From contig NC_080541.1 of the NCBI RefSeq assembly GCF_028640845.1, positions 177,050,502 to 177,114,501 on the forward strand: DNA of 64,000 bases, written 5' to 3'. Below are positions 11,226 to 23,325 of the stretch, piece after piece. The notes below the pieces were generated by a model. That model saw nothing but the letters and a program-made list of their open reading frames with translations, was not told the DNA's origin and did no database searches. Every line of letters starts with the position of its first letter. The stretch's first letter is position 1. Both the position numbers and the translations under genes were made by a program. This DNA comes from Ahaetulla prasina (Eukaryota; Chordata; Lepidosauria; Squamata; Colubridae).

Positions 11226-13257
11226 GGCTCTTACCATCTTCTCGGTAAGATGAATCAGTAGTTAATAGAGCAAAACTGGGAACAAATTATGATAAAAATT
11301 GGGAAATCTAGAAAGCACCCTGATAATGCAAACAGTTTTCCAAAATGGAAGAGATTATATGTTACCTGAATTCATTGGATTTTCTTTGAAAAAATACAAT
11401 AACCCAGCAATCCAATACAAGCAGTTCAAATGTGCAATTCTCTAGCCAAACATAGAAACCATATTTAATGAAGCCATTAAAGGGTTGTTGAAACTTATTT
11501 GATATGGACAGCAAGGTCCTCAGAATAAATAAGCAAGTTATCCAAATAATGTGACAAAAATCACCCACAAAGTCATGAAATGGGAGTCCAGCAAGAGAAC
11601 CAAGAAGAAAATGACTATTTTTTTCCCCTGATACTTGGTTTCATTGATTCTTACATACATGTAGGATATACCATAGCTTCCTACTTAATTACTGAGACTG
11701 TTGGGGGCACTGTTGGGGTCAGTGAGGTCAATGGTCTTAACTCCATGGCATCTGACTGAATTTGTACATATGTCAACATTGCAAGAATATGCATAGAGGT
11801 GAGGCTTTGTCTACCTCATTGGATGAGATTTTTAAGATCCTTTTCATTTTCACCTAATTGTTTATTGCAGAGGTACAGAACCTGTTATGTTTGAATCAGG
11901 AAGACCAACACTGAAGAGCCTGTTCTCCACCAATAACCCAAAACTATGTATTGACATGATAGCTTTGAAAGTATCATTAGCATGTTCAAATGTTCAAATT
12001 AATTCTCATTAGAATAATTGAAGTCCAACAAGTTTTATATTGCCTTTAAATTAAGCTTCAAGTTCCTCAAATGCTACAGGGCTAATCTATGCCTCATTAA
12101 GTCATCGTTTGACTGATACTTCCTGACTAGATTTCTCAATGTCTTCAACAATGACTAAGCTTCTAAAGTACTGTTTTCACTGAAAAAGTTGGGATGAGAA
12201 CAGCTCATGTTGAACTGTATAGCACTGTCAAGCATCAGTACAGAAAATGTTTTAAGACATTTTGTATTATGTAAGAAGCATCTTAGGATAATATTTTTGT
12301 CATGTTTTATAAAATTTGCCAAACTTTTAATCCAAAACTTGGACCCATGGCTTCTGAAACTAGCCATGTTGAATTCTATAGTGCATTCAAAGAACAGCAC
12401 AGGAAATGTTTTATGATGTATTGTATTATAACAGGAAGTATTTAATGATAATTTTTATGTCATAAAATATTTTTAATAAATTGCCAAATTTCAATTTCAC
12501 AGGGGTTATGGGTCCCCTGTAGATTTTGGATCTAGTCTTTAAGTCCAGAACATTCAGAGAGCATTTGGTTGGAGAAGGTATAAATGGTATATAGATTATG
12601 TAGGAAATGTTTTAGAATATGAGTGGAATTTACTCCTAATCAATTTAAATAGGAGGCTCCTCCTCATATGCTACTGCAGATATTTTGTACAGTAATATGG
12701 GGGGCGGATTTTAGAATTCATAGTTCATGTATGTCTTAGATGGTCTTCTAAGTGGTTTTATTTTAAGGCAAAGAAAAACTAGATTGTTATGCACAATTCC
12801 TTTAAAGTACAGTAACACCAAGTGCATCTTTTTAAAAACCATGTACTCAGATCAGCTAGTGGGTACTTTGGCAAAGAGGAGACTTCCAATTTTATTAATT
12901 TGTCTTTACGCTAAGAAAATAACTAAGAGTGAGTTATCCTAATTTCCTGTTCTCACAGGAACCTTTCCATATAATTTAAAATTGCTTATTTACATAAGGT
13001 ACTAAGAGCAACTGTTTGCTGAGACAGCAGTTTACATAGCCGTTTGTGGAAGCACAAAAGAATAGAGGAACCAGATTCTTCATTTTTTTATTGCTTCCAT
13101 GGTATGAATATAACATAATGGCTTTGAAGCTCACAAATGCCACTTTGCACAGCTTTTTCTTTTAATAATGGAGAAAATTCATAAGAAGATAATAACTGAA
13201 TTTTTATGCCATTTGTCTAAACCTTTTAAGAGTGAGCCTTTTTGTCATCCTAAACAT
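11226..13257. other. Intergenic, with an old tandem duplication
   Basis: Apart from the diverged duplication at 12206-12490 there is no recognisable feature. Confidence 0.5.
12206..12490. repeat. Diverged tandem duplication, unit about 159 bp
   Basis: Units at about 12206-12330 and 12365-12490 share CATGTTGAA-CTATAG, CAG-A-AGGAAATGTTTTA-GA and TATTTTTGTCAT-like blocks in the same order. A weak partial third unit may follow near 12585-12620. Confidence 0.7.
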
Positions 13258-13475
13258 TAACATAACATAACATAATAACAGAGTTGGAAGGGACCTTGGA
13301 GGTCTTCTAGTCCAACCCCCTGCCGAGGCAGGAAACCCTACACCATTTCAGACAAATGGCTATCCAACGTTTTCTTAAAAATTTCCAGTGTTGGAGCATT
13401 CACAACTTCTGCAGGCAAGTTGTTCCACTTATTGATTGTTCTAACTGTCAGGAAATTTTAACTGTCAGGAAATTC
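13258..13475 (-). mobile_element. CR1/L3-type LINE 3' end fragment
   Basis: The family's terminal block GTTGGAAGGGACCTTGGAGG at 13283 onwards and the TCCAGTGTTGGAGCATTCAC block are present. The fragment ends in a short local triplication of CTAACTGTCAGGAAATT at 13440-13485. The low end has an (ATAAC)n-like tail. Confidence 0.88.
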
Positions 13476-13485
13476 TAACTGTCAG

Positions 13486-15841
13486 TATATCCGCTTCAGT
13501 CCAGTTCAATTTCTCTGCAAAACATGTCAGCAGAAACTCTGCTCCCTCAAATATGTTCAATCACTGCAATATATAGAAATCTATATGTTGAAACAAAGGG
13601 ATTGCAGACAATGGTAATGGGGCACATGGTGAATATAGCAACCAAACATATCATTCTGAGAGTCAGCAAATTTGAAAAGCATCTTCTCATTCTGTTCAAA
13701 GACTCCAGCCGCCACCCCTCAAGCTAGCAAAGAAAGATTTACCACATTCCCCCAACAACCTCAAGGAGTCACCAAACATCATTAACAAGGGGACTGCCCT
13801 TTTTCCCTTAAACAAGGAATAGAGATCCTCCACAGGTTGCTGAACCAGAATTCCTAGTATCGTTCATCACTGGTCATGCTAACTAGATTAAATGGAGAAC
13901 TGTATGTCAGCAATAACTGGAGGATCACACATTCTCACAGTTGCTCAAACAGTTCAAAGTAACTCTTATGAAAGATAGTTGTTGTCGTGACACATATTCC
14001 CACCACTTCAAACAAAAAATATCTTTTTCCTGAAAAGTTGTTGCTAATCTGATTAATCAGGTAAGACTTCTTAGAGTGGCAGCTAGTTCAAAAAATAATT
14101 ATTTTCAGTTTCGTGTAACTTTAGCCCAGAAGGGGAGGTGGACTGAGAAGGGCTGAGAATAACACCCTTCCTTAACCAATGTTGATTTCTGCAATTGCTC
14201 TAGGAAGTGTACCTGATGAATGGAATGGAGAGAAAGGCAACTGAATCCCAAAGACCTAATGGCTTTTCTGGAATTGGTTTGCAAAATTTTGTGGGTTTCA
14301 TCCTTAATTACCTATGCTTCCCCTAAAAATAAAAGGCAGGGTCACCCAACTTCTCAGAGTGGAAGAAAACAGATTCCTGAGCTCCTGGTTGGAACATCAA
14401 GTGGTAGGTGACACTAGCAAAATTGGATGAAGTCACTATATACTTTATATACAACAAGACACCCATTTATTTAGGTGAGGAAGCATCTTGGGAATCACTG
14501 CTGATCTCTCACAAATATCTGTTATCGGAATAGATGGATACAAAATGGAATAAAAAATGCCTGTGATCCCAACTAAGCTTGCTGATCCCACAAAGCAATA
14601 AGTGCGATTATTATGCCTCAGTGAATCTTAAAGAAAAAAAGATCAGACAAGAAATTTCCACTGAGGGAAATTAATTTAATACTGGGAGGAAAGTAAGAGC
14701 CATATGAAAGGGCGACCTTGGAATTGTCTTAAAGTATGAAATCTACATAGAAGGTTGTGTTCAAAGTAAAGAAGTCTTGCTGAATAATGGTTGTCCAGAG
14801 AAGCCAGTGTGGTGGAGATATAATTTGCTTTAATCCTTTAATGGTGGTCAGTTGATGAGCAGCTCAAGATGTCAATTAGTTTGGGAAGTATTCAAATTCT
14901 CTTTTATTTAGAAAATGTATTCTTATTGAACCAATTTAACAGAAAATATGCATACATATAGCAATGGTAAAATAATGTAGCATTAAACATTTATAAAATG
15001 TTGCAAGAAAAACATTTGGAAATGATTTTATAAGCAAAAGAATTTAATAATTTAACAAGATTGATTCTAAAGTTCTCCTCCTTACCCCTTTGTCATAAAA
15101 AAGACCATAGTTAACCTTTTAGAAGAGGCCATTTAGCTCAAGGAGCCCAACTCCCTATTCCAGTATAAAAATTCAAATTAATAGATCACTTGTCTGACCT
15201 CCACTTGTATCTCCTCCAAATATCTGTTTCTACTCTCAAACTGAACTGTTTAGGGTTCCCCCCCAACGTTCAGTTAGAGTCTGCCTTCCTTGAATATTCC
15301 ATCCAGCGTTCTGTAATGCAACATGTACACAACAACATGTCAGAGGATGCTTTGCTTGTCTGAAATAAAAACATACAATGTCCATAGCATTCTTACAATA
15401 TGTCGAGGAAGTCAATAAAAATGTAAACTTTGTGTAGCAAGACTTATCATTGATAAAATTACAACACTTTTCAAGTGCTTACAGGTGGATCCATTTATAG
15501 CCTCCTCTAGAATCTTCCCAGATCGGTCTGATTGATTTGTACTTTGCTGGTCTTCTTTTCCCCAATTTCTGAAGATCATGATATTTCTTATCATCTAATC
15601 GTATAACATTTTAAAACTCTCCAGATTTTTCAAGACTAAAAGATAAAAATTCAGTCAAACAATTATCTGATTCTTTCAGAACTCTAGGATGCAATTCATC
15701 TGGCCCTTGAGATCTAACTTGGAAGTAAACAGATAGCCCTTTATTATTTTTATCTATTTCAGGATTCAATCCTGTCATTCCTCCTGTTTTTCAGAACTTC
15801 CTGGTACTAAACATACATTTTTGTTGAGGTACACTGAATAA
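13486..15841. other. Intergenic, nothing recognised
   Basis: No gene or assignable repeat seen in this stretch. Confidence 0.4.
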
Positions 15842-16042
15842 TATAGTGGTATCTTGGTACTCATCATTAATTAGTTCCAGGAGGCATGATGGGTACCAAA
15901 AAGATGAGAACTGAATAAATTTTTCCAATAAGGAATAATGTTGCTGAGTCAAAAGGCAGTCGACACTGACAAGTTCTAGCTTGTGTGTTGACTGCCAAAT
16001 TTGATGAGTTTCAAAGCAGTTGAGTATCAAGGTACCACTGTA
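15842..16042. mobile_element. Short Tigger-like MITE with TA target site
   Basis: Ends TAGTGGTATCTTGGTACTCA and, in reverse complement on the right, CAGTGGTACCTTGATACTCA form terminal inverted repeats flanked by TA dinucleotides, as expected of the Tc1/mariner superfamily. At about 200 bp it has no coding capacity. Confidence 0.75.
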
Positions 16043-16967
16043 GTTAAGGTATTCTCTTTTCTTTCCTGTTAAGATTTTGCTGGAATACTTATTCTGAGCA
16101 GCTAATCAGCACTGATCAGTTAGTTGCTTGCTGGTCATAAAGAAAGATTATAACTTAGATTTTCAGTCTTTATTTTTTGTATTTGGTCTCCAAAGTTTGG
16201 TTTCCAATATCACAATCAATACCATGACCTCATTCAAGATTATGCTAGCTTATTTCATTTTCCATATAATATTTTAAGAATATTAGAACAGTCTTGTTTT
16301 TGTTTTCAGTGTGACCAATCAGAGGCCTCCGAGATGCATTCAATCTTCTTGAAACCCATCCAGATTGGTAACTATCGCAACATATTGTGATAATGAATCG
16401 CAGAGATTAGTCATGCAGTATTAAAAACATTCCCTTTGCCAGAACCAATGTCAGGTATTTCTTTTAACATGATTACTAACCACTACTGTCTTGATATTGA
16501 AACTGAATGTGCTTTTCCATTGCCACAAAATCTAGACCAGAAACAATGGATATAAGTTGCAGAACTCTAGCTTTCATTTAAATATAAGGAAAAGCTTCCT
16601 GATATTAAGAACTGTACGACAGTTGAAAGGTTGTGTTCTCTATCTTTGGAGGTTTTTAGAAATAAACTGGACAGCCAACATTCAAAGCTTGGTTAATTAG
16701 TTTTCTTGTACATTGTGGAGGGTTAAAAAGCTGCTTCCGTCCAACTCCACATTTCTATAATTCAATGCATGGCATCCAAATGAAGGCTGCTGTCATAAAC
16801 GCAGTCTTGTTTTATTCATATCTGCAGGAATTAGGATTGGACTTCTTACCATTACTTCTGCCTTTGAATTAATTTATGATGGCAAAGGATTGAACAGCTC
16901 CAACTATTTACATAGAGGATTAGGGTAAATCTTTGGGCCACTTTTGTTATCTTTGTTGATGATAGTT
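16043..16967. other. Intergenic, nothing recognised
   Basis: No gene or assignable repeat seen in this stretch. Confidence 0.4.
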
Positions 16968-16984
16968 AGAAATGAAGTTGGAGT

Positions 16985-17319
16985 ATTGAAGAAATATAAT
17001 TAATGTAGGGTCGGGTCTGCATAGTTACCATTTTAGAACGGTGAGGAGGGAGAAAAGAGAGAGTAGGAGGTAGGAAAGAGGAAAAGAGGAAGGAAGAGGG
17101 ATAGTAGAGGGAGAAGGAAGGTGTAGGGTGGAAGGAGGAGCGGATGTAGATAAGAGAAGGAGAGGAAGGTTTGGAAAGTAAAAGAAGGTAGAAGAGGGAA
17201 GAGTGTTAAAAAGGGTGGTGGTGACTGGGCAAGCCCGACTAATTGTATATAACTGTACATTGGATGAATTATTTGATATGATTGTAAAAATAAAACTTTT
17301 TATAAAAAAAAGAAAAAAA
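16985..17319 (+). mobile_element. 5'-truncated LINE-1 3' end with perfect target duplication
   Basis: A 335-bp insert ends with TTGTAAAAATAAAACTTTTT, then an A-rich tail. It contains a long purine-rich tract (17039-17220), typical of L1 3' UTRs. It is flanked by identical 17-bp copies of AGAAATGAAGTTGGAGT at 16968-16984 and 17320-17336, the signature of target-primed reverse transcription. Confidence 0.85.
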
Positions 17320-17336
17320 AGAAATGAAGTTGGAGT

Positions 17337-18392
17337 TTTCCTTCTATTTTGGTTTTGGGAGGAAACAAATTGTTAGCTAACTTATGAAGGGCTTTATTGG
17401 GATGGGGCTTCCCACTCTCCCGTTCTCTTTTCTAGTGTTTTTTGAATGGTAAAAGAATTTTGAATTTTGTCCTTTATGCAACTTATGTGTTGTTTTTAAA
17501 TTTAGCTTATCCTACCGGTGGATGAAATATGGATTGTCTTTGTCTAAAGAAAATAAATTAGGTAGAAAGGGATATTTTGGTTAGAAGGCTTTTCAGTTTC
17601 TTCCTGTGACAATTTCCCTTCCTCTTAATCAAAATATTGAGAATTTAGACCTATTTGAAGATGACTTGCATGCTTCATTTGGATGCCATGCATTGAATTG
17701 CTTGACTGCTTGAGCTATGGAAGCAATGTTTGTCTTTCTTATTCATCTTTCTTCAAGATGAAAGTCTCTGATAGAGATAAGGAGACTAGGAATTACAAGA
17801 CTTTATGGAATGAGTAGCAATAGGAATAGGATCCACATCTTCTACCCCTTTCTTTCTTACGATTTGTCCTGCTCCCATGATCCATATCCATGTGAGAAGT
17901 GCCAATTACATACAAGTTTGATGACTACGACTATGTTCAGTGATGTCCCTTTGGATTTATTAACTCACAAACTCCATCTAATATAATGCCTCTTCTGAAA
18001 GAAAAGGGGAAATGGGGCATTAATTAGCATTTTCCTCTAATGGGTAGCTCTGCATTTGATTGGAGGTGCTGAGTTTCTCACTACTAAATGCCATTGGACC
18101 TGAATGCTTCAAAGACCCAGCAGATGTAGGAAGTTTCTAGAGGAAAAGTACTTCCATTTTTACCCCCAGAAATGTCCAAAAATGGGCTAAAATTTCTCTA
18201 CCAACATATCAGTTATTTTGCTGCCAGATTTCAATGCAATTCAATTTAAGGATGCTGGGGCACTACATGTAGTTGCAAACTTGTATAAGAAGGCAAATTG
18301 CAATGGCATGTTATTTTGACAACAACTAAAAACCAAGGAGGAAATCCTACCACCTTTGTTTTTTCTCCATTGGTTTTGTTTTCTGGGGTATG
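17337..18392. other. Intergenic, nothing recognised
   Basis: No gene or assignable repeat seen in this stretch. Confidence 0.4.
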
Positions 18393-18400
18393 CTTCTAGG

Positions 18401-18755
18401 CAGGGGTGGGATCCTACCGGTTGAACAACCGGTTCGCTGAGCACATGCTTCATGACCGCACTCTCGCTTTGCTTATGGGCAAGCCAAACGTGTGCTGCAC
18501 ATGCATGCAGTTTCCATAATATTGAACTTCCGCATTGCAAACAAGGAAAAGAGTAAGGAAAGCAGCTGAGGAGGGCCAATTCAATCTACTGTCCCTGATC
18601 AGCTGGGTTTCAGAAGCAGAAATAAAGGTCAATATGAACTGTGGGCGGGTGGGCAGGCCCACTTTCACAGCAACAAAGAACCAGTTTGCTCTCAGCAGGA
18701 AGTGGGAACTACTGGTTTGGCTGAACCGGTCCAAACCGGTAGAATCCCACCACTG
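18401..18755. mobile_element. Non-autonomous hAT element, 355 bp
   Basis: The ends CAGGGGTGGGATCCTACCGG and, in reverse complement on the right, CAGTGGTGGGATTCTACCGG are terminal inverted repeats. Perfect 8-bp target duplications CTTCTAGG sit at 18393-18400 and 18756-18763. An 8-bp duplication with CA-G termini is diagnostic of hAT. No transposase remains. Confidence 0.93.
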
Positions 18756-18763
18756 CTTCTAGG

Positions 18764-19985
18764 GGTTTAGTTGAATCAGGCAAGGTTTAGTCACCTTCCT
18801 CTACTGCAACTTTTCACTCCTAGTTGAATGCATCTACAGTACAGGAAGAAATTGAGGGATACATTTGAGCAAGATAAGCCCAACTAAGAGTTTGAGTTGA
18901 GTTGTTCTCTCTTTAGATCTGCAAGAAGACAAGCACTTTATATCCACTTTGTCTGCAATAAGAATTATGTTTTTTCAGAAACTTCCATTAAACTCTCTTG
19001 GAAATTTGAATGAAATGTGAATGAAATGCTTTATCAATTCTGCCTACTTTCAATTTTTCTGGAGGACATACTACAAAGCCAGTTGGAGGAAGTGATTCAA
19101 GTAATGTGTCAGATGAGGTCAGAGTATTGGCTTGTCAAATACTTCTTGTATTTAGTCTTACTATTTTCACTCAATTTCAAAAAATAGAAGTAGCCATATA
19201 GGTAAAAAAAATGTTTTTTGCAGATATTTTTCATGTTTTGGACAGACCTTGGCAATAACTGGAGTTGGAAATCTTACAATGGAAGTGCATTAAATGAGAT
19301 AAATTCAAAACAGTAAAAAGGCTTGTAAGAATCATCCAAAACAGATATGCTTAAAGTGTAGTATACTGACCTAGTTGATAAATGAATGCCACAGAGAAAC
19401 AGAAAACAAACTAAGATCTAGCCTTAAATTATATATAATGAAATTCATATGTGCTGTTGATTGTCTTAGGAAGAATCTTGACTGGTTTTGGTACTTTAAG
19501 TTAAAGACTAAAGCCCAAAGTTTTAAAAAATTCAAATCAAATAAGTAATGGCAGTTCTACCAATATATACATTTGTTACGGTAGAAATATACTTTTATTA
19601 ACAATCAAAAAAATCTGACTACTTTAAAAGTAATAATGTATACAAGCAGCTCCCCACCTTCCACCCACTAAAAGTGAGCCATACTACACATGGGTACTTG
19701 ATGCAGTGGCCAAATGCAAAAGAGAATAGGTTCCTAAATCCTTATGTAAAAACTGAGTTTCAGCAGGTGAAGACTGGATGACAAGTTACCCAATTATAAG
19801 GTATACAAGTCCTGTGTCTTGTTTTTTCATTTAGTGAGGATGATCGGGGATAGCACACTAAGTTTGAGACTCAGGTGTAGGCTTTCTGTACCATAAACCC
19901 CTTGGTGGAGATGGCCCTTGAGCCTTCTATCAGCAATTGCTTTATGTTACTTTGCTTCCACCTAGAGGTCAGACTATCATCTATC
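18764..19985. other. Intergenic, nothing recognised
   Basis: No gene or assignable repeat seen in this stretch. Confidence 0.4.
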
Positions 19986-20150
19986 TGAGGGGTCCTTGGT
20001 GCTATATGAGCTTGCTTGTTTTCTTGAAGATATTTTATTACCAAAACTAGGTAACATCATCAGTGCTAGCATCTGATGATGTTACCTAGTTTGTGTACTG
20101 AAATGTCTGCAAGAAAATAAGCAAGCTCAGAGAGCACCAAGGACCCCTCA
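19986..20150. mobile_element. Palindromic MITE, about 165 bp
   Basis: The two halves are inverted copies: TGAGGGGTCCTTGGTGCT at the left pairs with AGCACCAAGGACCCCTCA at the right, and AACTAGGTAACATCATCAG pairs with CTGATGATGTTACCTAGTT at the centre. The whole element can fold as one hairpin. Confidence 0.85.
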
Positions 20151-20186
20151 TGTCAACCTCAAGCTACAAATAATCATCTTTATTAG

Positions 20187-20190
<4 letters not shown>

Positions 20191-20257
<67 letters not shown>

Positions 20258-20265
20258 ATCTATCT
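20191..20265. repeat. (ATCT)n / (GATA)n microsatellite
   Basis: About 16 to 18 ATCT units, i.e. GATA on the other strand, the Bkm-type simple repeat known to be abundant in snakes. Confidence 0.97.
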
Positions 20266-22589
20266 AATCATCTCTTTAGGTTTTTCTTGTGTATATATAT
20301 TTCTTTTCTTCTACATTTCTTCAACATATCCTCCCTAAAGTTAACCTTCCAACCAAAATGGAGCTTGTACAAAAACCATCCTAACCATTTGGAACGTATA
20401 TGTTTAGCTGCCGACAAGTGTGGAATCCTTGACTCACAACATCCAATGAAAAAAAAGACATAGAAAAAAACATGTAACCCAAGAAACATATACACTGATA
20501 CAAGTTCTGCAACTGGCTCCATCCAAACACTCCATGACTCAAGTATTATATTTATACAAAAGAAAAACAGTCCTCCATTTAAGCTGATCCCTTCCCTCCA
20601 AAAGGGAGATTGAAAAAACAAAATACATTTATCTCCATTGCCATCTAAGTGATTATCTCCATTATAAAAGTAATTATTGAGGGAAAAACTAATCTTTTAG
20701 ATGTATGCTATATTCCGCAGGCGGTGGAACCACTCCAATTTTTGCTGGTGTGGTCAAACAGTTGATATTTCTATGCTTATCCTCCTTCAGAAGAACATGT
20801 GCACAGCACATAAATAGAGAACAGAGAAATTCAAAGATATTCACCTGCATTCATAAGATTGAGGAGATAAGAAAAGCTCTTATCAAATTAGATCAAAAGC
20901 ACAACTAGACCAGCACCATGCGTCCCTCAATAATCAGCCAGTTGTTCTAAGAGACCTACATGCATGGCATAACAATAGTAACAAATAATGCCATTGCTTT
21001 TCAGCTTCTTGATATTTTTAAGTATCACTCCTCTGAATCAGGAAGTTGCATATAACCAAAATAACTAGCGTTATCCTTGCTGAATTTATTTAATTTAATT
21101 TTAAAGCCATCTACATTAGTTACCATCATAACTCCTTGGGGCAGCAAATTGCATACATTGTTTAGAAAGGCCGATTCCAAGTCGATATCTAGACAACTAA
21201 AGTACTCTCGGTTAGGAAGAGCCTGTCAAGACTAGGAAGGCCAACAAATAAATCAGTCATCCTCCACCATTCAAGTGGGCATAGTTCAGTATACGTACAC
21301 AATGAAAACTACACATTTTGGTGTAACATTTGCCAAGTTACTCAGACAGGCCAATATTGTAATCTTCTGAAAAGACTTATTACTAAAGTGATTGTGCAGG
21401 ATCTTTTACATCACTATTTGCATTATTATAGAGTTGCACTTTTTCAGTTTCTGACCATCTCTAAAAATAATTATGGGAATAGTTGAGCTACTGCCTCAAC
21501 TTTGCTTATTTGGCAAAATACCCAGTGTCCCGTTAGGAACCTCCTATTTTAGGGCACTGAGCAAACAAAATGCATATTCATACTACTGAATGCAAGCTGT
21601 GCCCTTGACCTACACAGGATGAGAATTCTTCAGCTTGATATTCATGAGAAGAGTTGCCAGATTCTTACATCCTCTCCATATAAGGAAAGATATGTTAATT
21701 AATTTAAATTCACCGCTGGATCTCATACACATATTTCAAATCTTACCAATACAGATAATACATACTTGTGCAAATACTGCATCTGAAAGATAGAGCAGAT
21801 ACATAACAAAGAGTCCCTGCTATAATTTAAAAAGAATACAGAGGGAAGTAGAAACCATCTGGAAAAAAAACAAAACAAAACCAGATATATGGAAGCTGAA
21901 AAACAAGGGAGATGTCATCTCACAGCATACAGAAAAATCTACACATGAGCAAAGTATTATTCTCATAAACTAAGTATAGTAGAATGAAAGAAAAATCTCT
22001 GGTACCATAAACGCTGACAAATCTTCATATTTTAGGACGGTTTGGTCCTTGTCCAAAAATAAATTATTCCTTCTCCAAAGAAACAAGAACAGAAAACGTG
22101 CCATGCTGTTCAGAAGCATGATATGGATGCTAGTGAAAACAAATACTGGGTTATCTGCCAGCAGAATCTGTGATGAACCTGCAAAGCAGGTTAAGTTCAT
22201 CCAACATAATGAGGTGAACTTCATGAATAGTCTAAAAATGCAGCCAGATGAACAGTGGCAGCAGTGGAGGCCCCCTGAGGAGCAGGGAGACTGAAGATCT
22301 AACAGAACTTTAATTTGCTCCATCTAGAGCAAAAAGAGATCACAATACTTTGACATTAAAGCAGCACCAACAATAGACAAACCTTGGATGAACTGAGACC
22401 CTGCAGAGGGGCCATAGCTGGCCCAAGGACAGGCTAAATGCAGTACTAATGAAAGCATCCCACCAGGCTTGTTCAAAGGCTAGGCTCCACTGTGCCCATT
22501 GATATATTTACTGTCATTTTTGTTTCTTGCTATTAAAAAAATAATGCCTTATACATTCAAATACTGTGGCCTCTGGCCTGGCTCCTGTT
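20266..22589. other. Intergenic, mostly unassigned
   Basis: At about 21060-21190 the antisense reading (NLLPQGVMM-like, TNVDGFKIKLNKF) recalls an ancient CR1 C-terminus, but it is too decayed to be sure. The rest, including open frames at 20268-20621 and 21970-22323, shows nothing recognisable. Confidence 0.4.
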
Positions 22590-22878
22590 CCCACTTGGCA
22601 CAAATTTATTTTGTTTCACAAGCCTATTTTTCTTCTCTCCGCTGATGTTTTATCTCCAGCAAAACATCTTCCGGCAGTTCCAAATGAGGGCCCGGCCCTC
22701 TTAAACCAAGAGCTGCTGTTCCCCTGCTGGCCCTAGCATAGGCAGACAAAGCAAGCCAGGGAGAGGATCCAAGGGCATCTTCTGGATGCTGGGATTCTTG
22801 CTAAACACCTCTTGCTGCCCTTGTCCTTAGCTGGATACACCTGGCTGTGCTCTCTGGCACAGTTGCTGAGCTTTTTCT
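22590..22878 (-). other. ST3GAL3: ST3GAL3 3' untranslated region (short form)
   Basis: The sequence after the TGA stop is noticeably richer in G+C than the flanking intron and carries no recognisable repeat. It contains an AATAAA about 270 nt downstream of the stop. The end coordinate is an estimate placed 15 nt past that signal. A longer 3' UTR reaching to about 22330 cannot be excluded, because non-repetitive sequence continues there. Confidence 0.6.
22605..22610 (-). terminator. Candidate poly(A) signal AATAAA of ST3GAL3
   Basis: A canonical AATAAA hexamer on the minus strand lies 268 nt past the stop codon, followed by a mixed G/T-containing stretch. It is the first such hexamer after the stop. 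Use as a cleavage signal is an inference from position. Confidence 0.55.
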
Positions 22879-22968
22879 TCAGATTCCACTGGTGAGGTCC
22901 GTGATTACTCGAGCTTTTACCAATTTTCGTAGGAATTCCTTCTCTCGCTGGATGTTGTGTGTCCAGGA
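22879..22968 (-). CDS. ST3GAL3: ST3GAL3, last coding exon (sialylmotif VS, C-terminus)
   Basis: This exon encodes the final 29 residues and the TGA stop of CMP-sialic acid:beta-galactoside alpha-2,3-sialyltransferase 3, a Golgi type II membrane enzyme that caps Gal-beta-1,3/4-GlcNAc chains with sialic acid. On the minus strand a TATGTAG acceptor is followed by TCC TGG ACA CAC, giving SWTHNIQREKEFLRKL and then a segment ending in TSGI. The HNIQRE stretch is sialylmotif VS (H-x4-E); the His is the catalytic base in this family. The reading frame joins phase 0 to the exon at 39338-39484, which ends in AIKE exactly as in other vertebrate ST3GAL3 proteins. A longer open frame overlapping this exon reads a different phase and is not the gene. 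Identification rests on near-identity with remembered vertebrate ST3GAL3 C-termini; ST3GAL4-6 differ clearly here. Confidence 0.96.
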   Translation of the reverse strand, partial: SWTHNIQREKEFLRKLVKARVITDLTSGI

Positions 22969-23243
22969 CTACATAAAAGTGGAGAAGGGAGAGGGGTAAA
23001 GGAAGAGGAAGAGAGAAAAAAGACTCACTCTTCAAGTAGTATAAATAACACTGTGAATATAGAGTCCAAATCAAGAGGTTGCCCTTGACAAGGCTTCCAT
23101 CAAACAGATAAAAACATGATTACATTTCTGATCACAATGTAAATTTCTCCCTCTCTACATGCATACATACATAAATGGTACATATAGATGCCAGAGGAAT
23201 TGATTATCTTAATATATCTAAGCCTTTACCAATTTGATGTGTT

Positions 23244-23325
23244 AGACTATAGTTCTCATCATTTTCACTCAAAATATCAGTTGCTTGTTGGCTGGGAGTG
23301 ATGAGAAGTTAGTCTACTATATCTG
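23244..23325. repeat. Old foldback repeat of the CTACAACTCCCATCA class
   Basis: AGACTATAGTTCTCATCA pairs imperfectly with TGATGAGAAGTTAGTCT about 60 bp later. Related motifs occur near 32280-32380 and 44690-44720. It is an old interspersed repeat common in amniotes; I do not know its exact family. Confidence 0.5.

Noticed and set aside
17033..17260. A 75-codon frame rich in Phe, Leu, Pro and Ser
   Set aside because: It is antisense to the purine tract of the L1 3' UTR.
1..22589. Possible ARTN gene, expected downstream of ST3GAL3 by mammalian synteny
   Set aside because: No cystine-knot growth factor pattern was seen on the minus strand. It may lie beyond the left edge or be absent.
22733..23074. 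A 113-codon minus-strand frame over the last ST3GAL3 exon
   Set aside because: It reads another phase. The real exon is the 90-bp segment 22879-22968 identified from sialyltransferase similarity and splice sites.
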